The notes: generated by a model not told the origin, from the sequence alone. Shown: positions 34,951-44,542, counted from the stretch's first letter. The stretch is DNA of 64,000 nt from Marinobacterium ramblicola (GCF_019084545.1 NZ_JAHREP010000025.1:1-64000); one strand, 5' to 3'. Translations and numbers: made by a program.

Positions 34951-35673
34951 ATGGAAACACTGGATCGTGAATTGGCGTTGCGTATTGCCTTGGCTGCCCG
35001 GGTATTGCCGGGCGTCGAAATCGGCGAACTCCTAGAAATTCTGCATGATCGTGTAGGCGCCCCCCTGGATGACGAAAAGCTGAAAACGGTAACGGTCACC
35101 AACCTGAAAACTGGTATCGGCAGCCTGGATGGAGAGGAGGACGGAGAGGACATAGGCATAGGTCTTGAAAACATCAAGCTCGCCGTTCGCTACCTCTGGG
35201 GCGAGGAGTCGGATGAGGGGCTGCCGGCGATCGAGTCTTACCGGGATGGCGAGATGCCGGGCTCGGTGCGTGTGGCGGTGGCTTCAAATGTGGCCGGTCT
35301 ACTCAACGGTCACTTCGGCTCCTGCCTGCGGTTCCTGGTCTACCAGCTCTCGGCTACGGAGATGCGTCTCGTCGATATCCGCTCCGCCATGGATGCCGAC
35401 AGCGCACCGGACAAAAACCAGTTCCGTGTCGACCTGATTCGTGATTGTCAGGTGCTGTTCGTGCAGACCATGGGTGGACCCGCTGCCGCCAAGGTGATTC
35501 GCGCCGATATCTACCCGATCAAGGTGCCCGAGGTGATCGAGGCGAGCGAAAAACTGAAGGAGTTTCAGCGTGTGTTTGCAGCACCTCCGCCCTGGTTTGC
35601 CAAGATCCTTGGCTTGTCCGCCGAGGAGCGCAAGCGGTTCCGTTCAGAAACTCAAGAGCTGGAGGATGCTTAG
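34951..35673 (+). CDS. NafY/NifX-like FeMo-cofactor-binding protein
   Basis: A 240-residue two-domain protein. Residues about 3-60 (LDRELALRIALAARVLPGVEIGELLEILHDRVGAPL) match the N-terminal SAM-like domain of NafY. Residues about 108-220 are the dinitrogenase iron-molybdenum-cofactor domain with VRVAVASNVAGLLNGHFGSCLRFLVYQL, including the His after the Gly/Asn segment that binds FeMo-co in NafY. The start at 34951 has TTGGAGC at 34938-34944. NafY escorts FeMo-co to apo-dinitrogenase. It sits behind a NifA/sigma-54-type promoter, which supports a nitrogen-fixation role although no other nif gene lies in the window. Confidence 0.82.
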   Translation: METLDRELALRIALAARVLPGVEIGELLEILHDRVGAPLDDEKLKTVTVTNLKTGIGSLDGEEDGEDIGIGLENIKLAVRYLWGEESDEGLPAIESYRDGEMPGSVRVAVASNVAGLLNGHFGSCLRFLVYQLSATEMRLVDIRSAMDADSAPDKNQFRVDLIRDCQVLFVQTMGGPAAAKVIRADIYPIKVPEVIEASEKLKEFQRVFAAPPPWFAKILGLSAEERKRFRSETQELEDA

Positions 35674-35787
35674 CGCTAGTTTTGCACCTTAACCGTTTCG
35701 GTTGCGGTTTCGTTTGCGGGCTACACTTGAGTCATGGGAATAGTGAGTCAAGGGTAAAGCAGGCAACGCTTAGGCCGGAGGTGTGAT

Positions 35788-36111
35788 ATGGCGTTAGACC
35801 AAATGAGCTGTGAGCCCTGCCGGGGCGGTACGCCGCCACTGACCGGAGAGCAGGCGCAAGAGTACATGTCCCAGGTGCCTAAATGGACGCTCTCAGAGGA
35901 TGGCAAACGGATCAGCCGCGCTTTCAGTTTCGATAACTTTCGCGATGCGCTGAGCTTCGTTAACCGGGTAGGGGAGCTGGCCGAAGAGCAGGGGCATCAT
36001 CCCGAGATCACATTCGGTTGGGGATATGCCCGGATCGAGATCTGGACCCACAAAATTGATGGCCTGCATGAAAACGACTTTATTCTGGCGGCCAAGATCG
36101 ATCGGATTTAG
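35788..36111 (+). CDS. phhB: Pterin-4a-carbinolamine dehydratase
   Basis: A 107-residue protein with the catalytic motif EEQGHHPEITFGWGYARIEIWTHKIDGLHENDF (about residues 66-98), containing the paired His, later His and Asp. It recycles 4a-hydroxytetrahydrobiopterin; a second role in molybdopterin-related metabolism has been suggested for some homologues. The N-terminal MSCEPCRGG segment is usual for the bacterial family. AGGAGGTG-like sequence precedes the ATG. It follows the NafY-like gene by 114 bases on the same strand and may share its transcript. No phenylalanine hydroxylase gene is adjacent. Confidence 0.9.
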   Translation: MALDQMSCEPCRGGTPPLTGEQAQEYMSQVPKWTLSEDGKRISRAFSFDNFRDALSFVNRVGELAEEQGHHPEITFGWGYARIEIWTHKIDGLHENDFILAAKIDRI

Positions 36112-36144
36112 GGCCACCATGCTACTTGATGGTTAACAAACACG

Positions 36145-36170
36145 GAAACGCCCGCGGTTGCGGGCGTTTC
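36145..36170. terminator. Terminator between phhB and luxS
   Basis: GAAACGCCCGC (36145-36155) pairs with GCGGGCGTTTC (36160-36170) across loop GGTT. It lies between convergent genes and has short T-runs on both sides. Confidence 0.75.
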
Positions 36171-36190
36171 TGCAGTTGGGTGCGCGCGGC

Positions 36191-36703
36191 TTAGCTGTGC
36201 TCGCGCAGATACTCTTCGCTCAAGTACAGCTCGGTATTACTGTTGACGTCGATGCCGCGATCGAGAATGTTCTGGGCGATCTGCTTGGCTTCATTCAGTG
36301 AGTGCATGCTGTAGGTGCCGCACTGGTACTGGTTCAGCTCCGGGATATCGCCTTCGCTCGCTACATTCAACACGTCCTCCATCGACGCCTGCCAGGCGTT
36401 GACCACATCCTGCTCGCTCGGCGTTCCGATCAGGCTCATGTAGAAGCCGGTGCGGCATCCCATGGGTGAAATGTCGATGATTTCGACGCTCTCGCCGTTG
36501 AGGTGGTCGCGCATGAATCCGGCAAACAGGTGCTCGAGGGTGTGGATCCCTTTCTCGGACAGAATCTCCTGGTTGGGGAGACAGAAGCGCAGATCGAACA
36601 CGGTAATCGGGTCGCCCTTAGGCGTGTTCATCGTTTTGGCGATGCGCACGGCGGGGGCATGCATACGGGTGTGGTCGACTCTAAAACTGTCCAGGAGTGG
36701 CAT
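36191..36703 (-). CDS. luxS: S-ribosylhomocysteine lyase LuxS
   Basis: A 170-residue metalloenzyme of full family length. Metal ligands H54 and H58 are in HTLEH, the catalytic Cys is C83 in MGCRTGFY, and the third ligand Cys is in [11 protein letters not shown]. LuxS splits S-ribosylhomocysteine to homocysteine and DPD, the precursor of autoinducer-2, within the activated methyl cycle. Single gene, divergent from exaC with a 240-base spacer that carries motif site D. Confidence 0.95.
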   Translation of the reverse strand: MPLLDSFRVDHTRMHAPAVRIAKTMNTPKGDPITVFDLRFCLPNQEILSEKGIHTLEHLFAGFMRDHLNGESVEIIDISPMGCRTGFYMSLIGTPSEQDVVNAWQASMEDVLNVASEGDIPELNQYQCGTYSMHSLNEAKQIAQNILDRGIDVNSNTELYLSEEYLREHS

Positions 36704-36804
36704 AGATCTTCCTTTCAGATTTGGATGAATAATTCAAAACCTGAGTATATCGCCTATCCGAGCGTTTTGCTTGGTCATAACGTCCTCGGCGTGCGAGTTG
36801 CGCA

Positions 36805-36846
36805 ATACCAAAGTATCGGTTTATCGCTGCCAAGGGACGATACCGG
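36805..36846 (+). promoter_or_regulatory. ErbR-type motif (site D) upstream of exaC
   Basis: ATAC-CAAA-GTAT at 36805-36816 is a perfect inverted repeat with the same 4-base spacer as site C. A TACCGG hexamer at 36841 is a poor -10 candidate at the spacing seen for the other sites. The site is about 130 bases from the exaC start and also upstream of luxS. Confidence 0.5.
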
Positions 36847-36944
36847 GCAGGGTGGTTGGCTTACTAAGATGCAATTGTCGAATAACAAATGGCTTCGCCC
36901 GCGGGGCGTAGTCTCTGGACATAAAAACAAAGAGGCTTACGACA

Positions 36945-38462
36945 ATGATCTACGCACAGCCAGGTACAGAAGGTTCAGTAGTAACTTTCCAGCAGCGCTA
37001 CGGTAACTACATCGGTGGTCAATGGGTAGCGCCGGTCAAGGGGCAGTACTTCACCAACATCTCTCCGTGTACTGGCGAAGCTATCTGTGAAATTCCACGC
37101 TCTACTGCGGAAGATATCGAGCTGGCGCTGGATGCCGCGCACAAAGCAAAAGCTGCATGGGGTAAAACCTCGGTTACCGAGCGCTCCAATATCCTGCTGA
37201 AAATCGCCGATCGCATCGACGCCAACCTGGAAAAGCTGGCCGTTGCAGAAACCTGGGATAACGGTAAGGCCGTTCGTGAAACCCTGGCTGCAGACGTGCC
37301 GCTCTCTTCCGACCATTTCCGTTACTTCGCCGGCTGCGTGCGTGCGCAGGAAGGTTCTATCGGCGAGATCGACGAAAATACCGTTGCCTACCACTTCCAC
37401 GAGCCGCTGGGCGTTGTTGGTCAGATCATTCCGTGGAACTTCCCGCTGTTGATGGCCGCATGGAAACTGGCGCCGGCACTGGCTGCAGGTAACTGCATCG
37501 TGCTCAAGCCTGCCGAGCAGACCCCGGCTTCTATCCTGGTGCTGATGGAAGTGATCGGCGACCTGCTGCCGCCGGGCGTGCTGAACGTGGTTAACGGTTT
37601 CGGTGCTGAGGCAGGTCAGGCTTTGGCCACCAGCAAGCGTATCGCCAAGATCGCATTCACCGGTTCTACTCCGGTTGGTTCGCACATCCTCAAGTGCGCT
37701 GCCGAAAACATCATTCCGTCGACTGTCGAACTGGGCGGCAAGTCTCCGAACATCTATTTCGAAGACGTGATGGATCATGAAGACAGCTACTTGAGCAAGT
37801 GTGTTGAGGGTACCGTGCTGGCGTTCTTCAACCAGGGTGAAGTGTGCACCTGTCCGTCCCGTCTGCTGGTTCAGGAAACCATCTACGACAAGTTCATCAG
37901 CATGGTGATCGAGCGTACCCGCCAGATCAAGCGTGGTAACCCGCTGGATACCGAGACCATGGTGGGTGCCCAGGCGTCTCAGGAGCAGTATGACAAGATC
38001 CTGGGTTACCTGGAGATCGGTCGCAACGAAGGTGCCGAGTGCCTGATCGGTGGTGCGGCCGAGCGTCTCTCCGGCTTCGACAACGGCTTCTACATCCAGC
38101 CGACTCTGCTCAAGGGCAACAACACCATGCGTGTGTTCCAGGAGGAGATCTTCGGGCCGGTCGTCGCCGTGACCACCTTCAAAGATGAAGCTGAAGCGCT
38201 GGCGATCGCCAACGATACCGAGTTCGGTCTGGGTGCCGGCGTATGGTCTCGCGATATGAACCGTGCTTACCGCATGGGTCGCGGTATCGAAGCCGGTCGT
38301 GTCTGGACCAACTGCTACCACGCTTATCCGGCTCACGCAGCCTTCGGTGGCTACAAGAAGTCTGGTGTGGGCCGCGAAACCCACAAGATGATGCTGGATC
38401 ACTATCAGCAGACCAAGAACCTGCTGGTCAGCTACAGCACCGATCCGCTGGGCTTCTTCTAA
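36945..38462 (+). CDS. exaC: NAD-dependent aldehyde dehydrogenase ExaC
   Basis: A 505-residue aldehyde dehydrogenase closely resembling ExaC/AldB-type enzymes. General base E262 is in ELGGKSPN, the catalytic nucleophile is C301 in NQGEVCTC, and the coenzyme loop is [10 protein letters not shown] and FTGSTPVG. It oxidises acetaldehyde to acetate in the cytoplasm, the second step of ethanol oxidation. Codon use near the start and the strong expression signals (three consecutive hairpins after the stop) suggest a highly expressed gene. It carries an ErbR-type motif upstream, as expected of the regulon. Confidence 0.93.
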   Translation: MIYAQPGTEGSVVTFQQRYGNYIGGQWVAPVKGQYFTNISPCTGEAICEIPRSTAEDIELALDAAHKAKAAWGKTSVTERSNILLKIADRIDANLEKLAVAETWDNGKAVRETLAADVPLSSDHFRYFAGCVRAQEGSIGEIDENTVAYHFHEPLGVVGQIIPWNFPLLMAAWKLAPALAAGNCIVLKPAEQTPASILVLMEVIGDLLPPGVLNVVNGFGAEAGQALATSKRIAKIAFTGSTPVGSHILKCAAENIIPSTVELGGKSPNIYFEDVMDHEDSYLSKCVEGTVLAFFNQGEVCTCPSRLLVQETIYDKFISMVIERTRQIKRGNPLDTETMVGAQASQEQYDKILGYLEIGRNEGAECLIGGAAERLSGFDNGFYIQPTLLKGNNTMRVFQEEIFGPVVAVTTFKDEAEALAIANDTEFGLGAGVWSRDMNRAYRMGRGIEAGRVWTNCYHAYPAHAAFGGYKKSGVGRETHKMMLDHYQQTKNLLVSYSTDPLGFF

Positions 38463-38499
38463 ACCCTTCTCTGTCCGTTGTGCTTGCACAGGGAAGTGG

Positions 38500-38598
38500 C
38501 CGGGAGCTGAGCAGAGGCTCCCGGTTTCTAAGGCCTCGTCCCCCACGAGGCCGCCGTCACTAAGCGCACTATTCGGCTCCTTCGGGGGCCGATTTTTT
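38500..38598 (+). terminator. Three consecutive hairpins after exaC
   Basis: CCGGGAGC/GCTCCCGG (38500-38507, 38517-38524) is followed by TTT. GGCCTCGT/ACGAGGCC lies at 38532-38539 and 38545-38552. TCGGCTCC/GGGGCCGA (38573-38580, 38585-38592) has a TTCG loop and a T-tract at 38593-38598. The last is the classical intrinsic terminator. Confidence 0.85.
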
Positions 38599-38685
38599 AT
38601 GTACAGGATGTACGGTATGCCGCGGGTGCAGGGATGCGCAGGAGCGGCACAAGCGTCGTGCTGTGGTCGAATGTGGGGAGCTGGC

Positions 38686-38931
38686 TCAATCCCGTACGCT
38701 GTTCATCAGTTCCGCGTTGGGGCAGAACCCAGGTACCTTTTCCTGCTGGTGTCCCTCGTTGAGCCAGCGTTGGCACTCCTCGCAGCTTTTGCAGTTTAAG
38801 CAGCGATAGGTGGCACTGCGAAACTGTCGTTCAAACGAGCTGTGGGGGAGCCTCGACAGGTCGGCGCCCGACGCCGCCAACATGCCGCTCATCATCTCCA
38901 TGCGGTTTTCGAGAAATTGCATCAGACTCAT
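38686..38931 (-). CDS. Small Cys-rich protein of the DUF6455 type
   Basis: An 81-residue protein with an N-terminal amphipathic helix (MQFLENRMEMMSGMLAASGADLS) and a Cys cluster CLNCKSCEECQRWL followed by a later FCPNAELM. Such spacing suggests a metal or Fe-S site. It resembles the DUF6455 family, whose function is unknown. The start at 38931 follows AGAGG; the frame could extend to 38967. It lies between exaC and pqqA on the opposite strand, and its upstream region is the pqqA promoter region, so it may share the control at site E. Confidence 0.65.
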   Translation of the reverse strand: MSLMQFLENRMEMMSGMLAASGADLSRLPHSSFERQFRSATYRCLNCKSCEECQRWLNEGHQQEKVPGFCPNAELMNSVRD

Positions 38932-39034
38932 GATCTGCACCTCTTCGATCGGATTTACCCGCATCATGCGCCAACAACTGTTTTGGGCACATGACCGGGG
39001 TCAAGTGCTCAAGAGCAAGGCTGCTCTCGGAGGG

Positions 39035-39100
39035 GGTACTATTTCGCGACCGATTTAGTTCCAAAGTACCATATGGCGCAAGCCGGGCGACTCCTAAGAT
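39035..39100 (+). promoter_or_regulatory. ErbR-type motif (site E) and promoter of pqqA
   Basis: AGTTC-CAAA-GTACC lies at 39057-39070. A second half-like copy, GGTAC-TATT, sits about two helical turns upstream (39035-39043). TAAGAT at 39095-39100 begins about 31 bases after the centre of the main site and is a good -10 box, with no good -35, which suits an activated promoter. Confidence 0.6.
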
Positions 39101-39137
39101 CAGGGTGTGTTCAACAATAACAATCGAGGAAATAGCT

Positions 39138-39209
39138 ATGTGGACCAAGCCCGCATTCACTGATCTGCGTATCGGCTTCGAAGTCACCATGTACTTCGCG
39201 AACCGTTAA
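39138..39209 (+). CDS. pqqA: PQQ precursor peptide PqqA
   Basis: A 23-residue peptide, [20 protein letters not shown] plus ANR, with the crosslinked Glu and Tyr at positions 15 and 19 in the invariant EVTMY motif. PqqE joins these residues and later steps trim the peptide to PQQ. GAGGA lies about eight bases before the ATG. It is separated from pqqB by 133 bases containing a hairpin, as often seen where pqqA is made in excess over the enzymes. Confidence 0.97.
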   Translation: MWTKPAFTDLRIGFEVTMYFANR

Positions 39210-39244
39210 CTTGTATTAACTTATAGAAGTTACGCGCTCCGAGT

Positions 39245-39274
39245 GAAGCTGCCGGCGTTTCGTCGGTAGCCTTC
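39245..39274 (+). terminator. Hairpin between pqqA and pqqB
   Basis: GAAGCTGCCGGCG and CGTCGGTAGCCTTC form an imperfect stem with a TTT loop. A second small stem CAGCC-GACT-GGCTG follows near 39292. The structure could attenuate transcription or protect the pqqA message; no T-tract follows. Confidence 0.5.
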
Positions 39275-39342
39275 CTCCCGGCCCGGATAAGCAGCCGACT
39301 GGCTGCCTCCCCTCAATCCACTCTGGGCAAAGAAGAATAACA

Positions 39343-40263
39343 ATGAAAATACAGATTCTGGGTTCAGCCGCCGGCGGCGGTTTTCCGCAGTGGAACTGCA
39401 ACTGTGACAACTGCACAGGCGTCAGGAGCGGTACCCTCAACGCCAAACCCCGTACGCAATCCTCCATCGCGGTCTCCAGTAACGGTATCGACTGGGTGCT
39501 GTTTAACGCATCCCCGGATATACGTGCCCAGCTGGCCGATTTTGCGCCGATGCAACCGGCCCGTGCCAAGCGCGATACCGGGATTGGCGCCATCGTGCTG
39601 ATGGACAGCCAGATCGATCACACCACCGGCTTACTGCTGCTGCGTGAAGGTTGCCCGCTCGATGTCTGGTGTACCGATATGGTCCATCAGGACCTGACCA
39701 GCGGCTTCCCGGTGTTCAACATGCTGGAGCACTGGAATGGTGGCCTGAATCGCAAGCGGATCCCGGTCGATGAGGTGGTGAACCGTTTCACCATCGATTG
39801 TGCGCCGGGGCTGGAGTTTATCGCTGTGCCGCTGATCTCCAGCGCACCGCCATACTCGCCGCACCGCAACGACCCGCATCCCGGCGACAATATCGGCGTA
39901 CTGATCCGCGATACCCAGAGCGGCAAATCCCTGTTCTATGCTCCCGGCCTTGGCCGGATCGAACCCCACCTGCCGGCGATGATGGCTGAGGCCGATTGCT
40001 TGCTGGTGGACGGTACCCTGTGGCGTGATGACGAGATGGCTCACAACGGCGTCGGCGACAAGCTCGGCGTTCATATGGGGCATCTGGCTCAGTCGGGCGA
40101 GGGCGGCATGATCGCCTTCCTTGATACCATAGATAAGCCTCGCAAGGTGCTGATTCACATCAACAACACCAACCCGATCCTGATCGAGGACTCGCCCGAG
40201 CGCGCGGAACTGACCGCCCACGGCATCGAGGTCTCGTATGACGGTATGAGCATAGAACTGTAG
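39343..40263 (+). CDS. pqqB: PQQ biosynthesis protein PqqB
   Basis: A 306-residue protein of the metallo-beta-lactamase fold typical of PqqB. It starts [21 protein letters not shown] with the Cys-rich CNCDNC cluster and contains [24 protein letters not shown] and [16 protein letters not shown]. PqqB hydroxylates the tyrosine-derived part of the PQQ precursor. Normal length; the ATG has AAGAAG upstream. It is followed by pqqC after nine bases. Confidence 0.96.
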   Translation: MKIQILGSAAGGGFPQWNCNCDNCTGVRSGTLNAKPRTQSSIAVSSNGIDWVLFNASPDIRAQLADFAPMQPARAKRDTGIGAIVLMDSQIDHTTGLLLLREGCPLDVWCTDMVHQDLTSGFPVFNMLEHWNGGLNRKRIPVDEVVNRFTIDCAPGLEFIAVPLISSAPPYSPHRNDPHPGDNIGVLIRDTQSGKSLFYAPGLGRIEPHLPAMMAEADCLLVDGTLWRDDEMAHNGVGDKLGVHMGHLAQSGEGGMIAFLDTIDKPRKVLIHINNTNPILIEDSPERAELTAHGIEVSYDGMSIEL

Positions 40264-40272
40264 GAGTTTTGC

Positions 40273-41028
40273 ATGAGCACACAAGCACCGATGAGCCGCG
40301 ACGAGTTCGAACAGGCGCTGCGCGCCAAGGGCGAGCTGTACCACATCTTCCACCCGTACCACGTCGATATGTACGAGGGGCGCTCCACGCCGGAGCAGAT
40401 CCGTGGTTGGGTGGCGAACCGTTTCTACTACCAGATCAATATCCCGCTCAAGGACGCCGCGATCCTGGCCAACTGCCCGGACCGAGATGTACGCCGCAAG
40501 TGGGTGCAGCGCATTCTTGACCACGACGGCTACGGCGATGCCGAGGGTGGTATCGAAGCCTGGCTGCGCCTGGGCGAGGCGGTAGGGCTGACCCGCGAGG
40601 AGATCCTGTCCCAGGAGCATGTGCTGCCGGGCGTCCGTTTCGCTGTCGATGCTTATGTCAATTTTGCCCGCCGTGCCGGTTGGGAGGAGGCCGCCAGCTC
40701 ATCGCTCACCGAGCTGTTTGCGCCCACCATCCACCAGTCGCGTCTGGATACCTGGCCCAGCCACTACCCCTGGATCAAGGCCGAGGGTTACCAGTATTTT
40801 CGCAACCGACTGACCGAAGCTCGCCGCGACGTCAAACACGGGCTGGAGATCACGCTGGATTTCTACGACACCCGCGAGAAGCAGGAGCGGATGTTGGAGA
40901 TCCTGCAGTTCAAGCTGGACGTGCTCTGGAGCATGCTCGATGCCATGAGCATGGCCTACGAGCTGGAGCGTCCGCCGTATCACACCGTTACCAGGGACAA
41001 GGTCTACCATAGAGGACTGTTCCGATGA
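40273..41028 (+). CDS. pqqC: Pyrroloquinoline-quinone synthase PqqC
   Basis: A 251-residue all-helical oxidase that carries out the last ring closure and eight-electron oxidation to PQQ. Family stretches include [38 protein letters not shown] and [34 protein letters not shown], with conserved His, Tyr and Arg residues in the active site. TAGGAG before the ATG. Overlaps pqqD by four bases. Confidence 0.96.
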   Translation: MSTQAPMSRDEFEQALRAKGELYHIFHPYHVDMYEGRSTPEQIRGWVANRFYYQINIPLKDAAILANCPDRDVRRKWVQRILDHDGYGDAEGGIEAWLRLGEAVGLTREEILSQEHVLPGVRFAVDAYVNFARRAGWEEAASSSLTELFAPTIHQSRLDTWPSHYPWIKAEGYQYFRNRLTEARRDVKHGLEITLDFYDTREKQERMLEILQFKLDVLWSMLDAMSMAYELERPPYHTVTRDKVYHRGLFR

Positions 41029-41309
41029 ACGCTGCCGTCAAAACCGATTTCCGCGTGCCCGTACTGGGTACCCTGTTTCGCTTTCAGTGGGAGCCGGCCC
41101 AGCAGGCCTACGTGCTGCTGTACCCGGAGGGAATGGTCAAGCTCAATCAGAGCGCCGGGGAGATCCTGGCGCTGGTGGATGGCCAGCGCAACGTCACCGC
41201 GATCAGCGCGGCGCTGATGGAGAAGTTTCCCGAAGCGGGGGACCTGAGCGGCGATATCCTGGAGTTTCTGGAGGTGGCCCGTGAGCAACGCTGGATCGAC
41301 TACCGCTAA
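41025..41309 (+). CDS. pqqD: PqqA-binding protein PqqD
   Basis: A 94-residue peptide chaperone with the RRE (RiPP recognition element) fold: [51 protein letters not shown]. PqqD binds PqqA and presents it to PqqE. Overlaps pqqC by four bases and pqqE by 29 bases, so translation of the three is coupled. Confidence 0.95.
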   Translation: MNAAVKTDFRVPVLGTLFRFQWEPAQQAYVLLYPEGMVKLNQSAGEILALVDGQRNVTAISAALMEKFPEAGDLSGDILEFLEVAREQRWIDYR

Positions 41310-42465
41310 CGCGCTTGCGCGCACCAAGACCCACGGGCAGCCGCTTTGGCTGCTCGCCGAACTGACCTACAAGTGCCCGCTGCAGTGTCCCTATTGCAGC
41401 AATCCGCTCGATTTTGCCGGTGCCGGTGAAGAACTGAGTACTGAGGAGTGGATCAGCGTATTTCGCCAGGCGCGGGAGATGGGCGCGGCGCAGCTAGGCT
41501 TTTCCGGCGGCGAGCCGCTGGTGCGCCAAGACCTGGAGCGGCTGATCGCCGAGGCGCGCAAGCTTGGCTACTACACCAACCTGATCACCTCTGGCATCGG
41601 CCTTAGCGGCGAGCGTATCGCCGCGTTTCGCGAGGCGGGACTGGACCATATCCAGGTCAGCTTCCAGGCCTCCGACGAAGAGGTCAACAACATGCTGGCC
41701 GGCTCGAAAAAGGCGTTCCAGCAGAAGCTGAAGATCGCCCGCGAAGTGAAGGCGCAGGGCTATCCGATGGTGCTCAACTTCGTCACCCACAAGCACAATA
41801 TCGATCAGATCGACCGCATCATCGAGCTGTGCGTCGAGCTGGAGGCGGACTACGTGGAGCTGGCCACCTGTCAGTACTACGGCTGGGCCTACGAGAACCG
41901 GGAACAGCTGCTGCCGACCAAGGCGCAGCTGGAGCGTGCCGAGCGGATTACCAATGAGTATCGCGAGAAGCTGAAGGCGGAAGGTAACCCGATCCGGCTG
42001 ATCTTTGTCACCCCTGACTACTACGAGGAGCGTCCGAAGAAGTGCATGAACGGCTGGGGCGAGATCTTCCTCACAGTGACGCCGGACGGAACGGCGCTGC
42101 CCTGCCACAGTGCTCGGATGCTGCCGATCGAGTTTCCGAACGTGAAGGATCAGTCGATCGACGCCATCTGGAATGAATCCAACGGCTTCAACTACTTTCG
42201 CGGCGATGAGTGGATGCAGGAGCCGTGCAGGTCCTGTGACGAGAAGGAGCAGGATCACGGCGGTTGCCGCTGCCAGGCCTACATGATGACCGGCGATATG
42301 CATGCAGCGGATCCGGTGTGCGGCAAATCACCGGATCACGGCAAGATACTGGCGGCACGTGAGGCTGCAGAGCTAGACACCAACGGACAGCCGATCACCT
42401 ATCGCAACGAGCGAAACTCCAAAGTTTTCGCGGAAAGCTCACGTGTGTTCGCCCGCTCTGGTTGA
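41281..42465 (+). CDS. pqqE: PqqA peptide cyclase PqqE (radical SAM)
   Basis: A 394-residue radical SAM enzyme. The catalytic 4Fe-4S motif is C32-x3-C36-x2-C39 ([12 protein letters not shown]), with FSGGEPL and the C-terminal SPASM region ([21 protein letters not shown]..., [32 protein letters not shown]) for auxiliary clusters. It forms the carbon-carbon bond between Glu15 and Tyr19 of PqqA. The GTG start at 41281 has GGAGGTG just upstream and lies inside pqqD. It overlaps the PqqH-like gene by about 23 bases. Confidence 0.96.
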   Translation: MSNAGSTTANALARTKTHGQPLWLLAELTYKCPLQCPYCSNPLDFAGAGEELSTEEWISVFRQAREMGAAQLGFSGGEPLVRQDLERLIAEARKLGYYTNLITSGIGLSGERIAAFREAGLDHIQVSFQASDEEVNNMLAGSKKAFQQKLKIAREVKAQGYPMVLNFVTHKHNIDQIDRIIELCVELEADYVELATCQYYGWAYENREQLLPTKAQLERAERITNEYREKLKAEGNPIRLIFVTPDYYEERPKKCMNGWGEIFLTVTPDGTALPCHSARMLPIEFPNVKDQSIDAIWNESNGFNYFRGDEWMQEPCRSCDEKEQDHGGCRCQAYMMTGDMHAADPVCGKSPDHGKILAAREAAELDTNGQPITYRNERNSKVFAESSRVFARSG

Positions 42466-44326
42466 GCAACCGATCACGGCAATGGAAGCGGTCAAAGCGA
42501 TCCAGGAGTATGCCGCGCTGCGTACTCGGGACGCCAGGATCTACGGGGTCAGCTTCGATAATTGCAGCGGGCAGAACCGGCTCTGCGAATTCGTGCATGG
42601 CGAAGCGATCTCGCTGCTGGCGCCGGAGTTTAGCGTGCGCAGTCGTGTACATGAGTACGGCGGTGGCGGCTGGTGTTTTTCGCACTCCTCTGCCTTTTTC
42701 ATAAACGATAGCGATCAGCAGATCTGGAGCTTGTCTCTGGAGAGTCGCGTTGTGCGCAGGCTTACCGATCTGCCGAACTGTCGCTTTGCCGACCTGCTGT
42801 TCGACCCCGACCGAGAGCGGCTGATCGCGATATCCGAAACGCACCAGCCCGATGCCGAAGAGCCGGTGAACTGCCTGGTCAGCATCACCGGTGATGGCCA
42901 GGTGCATACCCTTGCCGAAGGGGCTGATTTCTACTCCTCCCCCGTTTTAAGCCCCGACGGTTCGCAGCTGGCCTGGATCGAGTGGAATCACCCCGATCAA
43001 CCCTGGATCCGCACCCGTCTCTGTCTAGCCGGGCTTGGCGAAGGCGGCCAGATAGTCGTGAGCCGCGAGGTTTCGGATTGTGAAGGGGCCTGGGCGCAGC
43101 CCAGGTTTTCCGCCGACGGTGACCTTCATGCAGTAATAGATCGCGACAGCTGGTGGCGGATCGAGCGCTTCAATGGGCGATGCTTCGAGCCGCTGTCGGG
43201 TGAACCGCCGCCGGCTACGGAGTTTACGACAGCGCCTTGGCAGTTCGGTCTCTCGACCTACGGCTGGAGCGATGACGGACAACTCTATGCCATTGGACAA
43301 CATCAGGGGTACTCAGGGCTTTTCCGTCACGATGGCGAGCGGTGGCAGCGTTTGCGCCTGGACTCCCCGGCGACTCGCCTGCACTCGTTAACACTGGCGG
43401 ACGGCCAGATCTACTGCATTGCCGAATACAGCAACCGCCATGCGGCAATTCTGTGCTTGCACGGAGATGGGGTTTCGAAAACCCTGTTCTGTGACACTGT
43501 ATATGGCGGCGCGGTGCCGGACTATCCGGTTACCAATCCGGAACCCTGTGCCATACCCATAGAGCAGGGGGGGACCGTACCTTACTTTCTTTACCGGCCA
43601 GCGGATTCCGGTGTTGCCCGGTTACCCTTGGTAATCTATACCCACGGCGGGCCCACGGCGGTCACTGCACCCACGCTCAAGCCCGGCATCCAGTTCTGGA
43701 CCCAGCGCGGGTTTATGATCGCCGACATCAACTATCGCGGCAGCACCGGCTATGGTCGCGACTACCGTATGCAACTGCAGGGACAGTGGGGTATCGCTGA
43801 TGTTCAGGATGTCGTAACGGTGGCGCAGGATCTCATCGAGCGGCAGTTGGCCGATCCCGGCGCTATCTTCATTCGCGGCAACAGCGCGGGGGGCTTTACT
43901 ACGCTATGTGCTCTGGCACAAAGCCGATTGTTTACCGCCGGGGCGAGCCTTTACGGTGTGTCAGACCCTGCTCGTCTGAACGAACTCACACATAAGTTTG
44001 AATCCCGCTATCTGCACTGGCTGATCGGCGATCCGGAACAATACCCGGAGCGTTACCGGCAACGCTCTCCGCTGCTTAATGCAGACCGGATCCGCGCGCC
44101 GGTTATCTTTTTTCAGGGCGCGAACGACAGGGTCGTGCTACCGGAACAGACACAGCGAATGGTTGAACGACTAGAAGCCAATGGTGTCCTGGTTGAGAGC
44201 CACATTTTTGAAGATGAGTCTCATGGCTTTAGAAAAGCGGAAAACCAGGCCAGGGTGCTGGAGCAGGAGCTGGCGTTCTATCTAAGTTGCATCAGTACAG
44301 AACAGAAGGGGTGCGGCTCGGCGTGA
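42443..44326 (+). CDS. S9-family serine peptidase associated with pqq genes (PqqH-like)
   Basis: A protein of up to 627 residues with an N-terminal beta-propeller (about 60-360) and a C-terminal alpha/beta-hydrolase domain. Catalytic Ser481 is in [10 protein letters not shown], Asp562 in GANDRVV and His594 in DESHGF; the oxyanion segment is [10 protein letters not shown]. It resembles the prolyl-oligopeptidase-like protein encoded after pqqE in Pseudomonas (PqqH). It may trim the crosslinked PqqA, a job done by PqqF elsewhere; no pqqF is present in the window. The start is uncertain: GTG at 42443 overlaps pqqE, while ATG at 42482 would shorten it by 13 residues. Confidence 0.85.
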   Translation: MCSPALVEQPITAMEAVKAIQEYAALRTRDARIYGVSFDNCSGQNRLCEFVHGEAISLLAPEFSVRSRVHEYGGGGWCFSHSSAFFINDSDQQIWSLSLESRVVRRLTDLPNCRFADLLFDPDRERLIAISETHQPDAEEPVNCLVSITGDGQVHTLAEGADFYSSPVLSPDGSQLAWIEWNHPDQPWIRTRLCLAGLGEGGQIVVSREVSDCEGAWAQPRFSADGDLHAVIDRDSWWRIERFNGRCFEPLSGEPPPATEFTTAPWQFGLSTYGWSDDGQLYAIGQHQGYSGLFRHDGERWQRLRLDSPATRLHSLTLADGQIYCIAEYSNRHAAILCLHGDGVSKTLFCDTVYGGAVPDYPVTNPEPCAIPIEQGGTVPYFLYRPADSGVARLPLVIYTHGGPTAVTAPTLKPGIQFWTQRGFMIADINYRGSTGYGRDYRMQLQGQWGIADVQDVVTVAQDLIERQLADPGAIFIRGNSAGGFTTLCALAQSRLFTAGASLYGVSDPARLNELTHKFESRYLHWLIGDPEQYPERYRQRSPLLNADRIRAPVIFFQGANDRVVLPEQTQRMVERLEANGVLVESHIFEDESHGFRKAENQARVLEQELAFYLSCISTEQKGCGSA

Positions 44327-44428
44327 CATCTCAGCCTTAACCTTTTGCATCCACAGCCAAACCAGCCGCAAGGCTCATACCGTAGCATAAGGCCTGGCCG
44401 CCGGGGCGTTGACCGTTTTTCGCAGTAT

Positions 44429-44474
44429 GGTACGAAAGAGCCAGTGCCGTTGGCGGATTTTTATCGCATACTCT
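44429..44474 (+). promoter_or_regulatory. ErbR-type motif (site F, weak) upstream of ercA
   Basis: GGTAC-GAAA-GAGCC at 44429-44442 keeps the left arm and the spacer pattern but has a poor right arm. TACTCT at 44469-44474 lies about 33 bases after the centre and may be the -10 box. It is the weakest of the six sites. The rest of 44327-44542 shows nothing else. Confidence 0.4.
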
Positions 44475-44542
44475 AGAGTCTTAGCGACAACAATAATGAA
44501 AAATGCGGCGCGCAAAGTGCCGCTTAGCTAGAGGCAGGAACC

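Noticed and set aside
34872-34970. Short frame of 32 codons overlapping the start of the NafY-like gene
   Set aside because: No ribosome site and no recognisable content; it ends just inside the next gene. A leader peptide cannot be excluded but nothing supports it.
36975-38546. Long antisense frame of over 500 codons opposite exaC
   Set aside because: It mirrors the codon pattern of a strongly biased, well-recognised gene on the other strand and encodes no known motif. The same holds for the long antisense frames opposite ydiJ and the large kinase.
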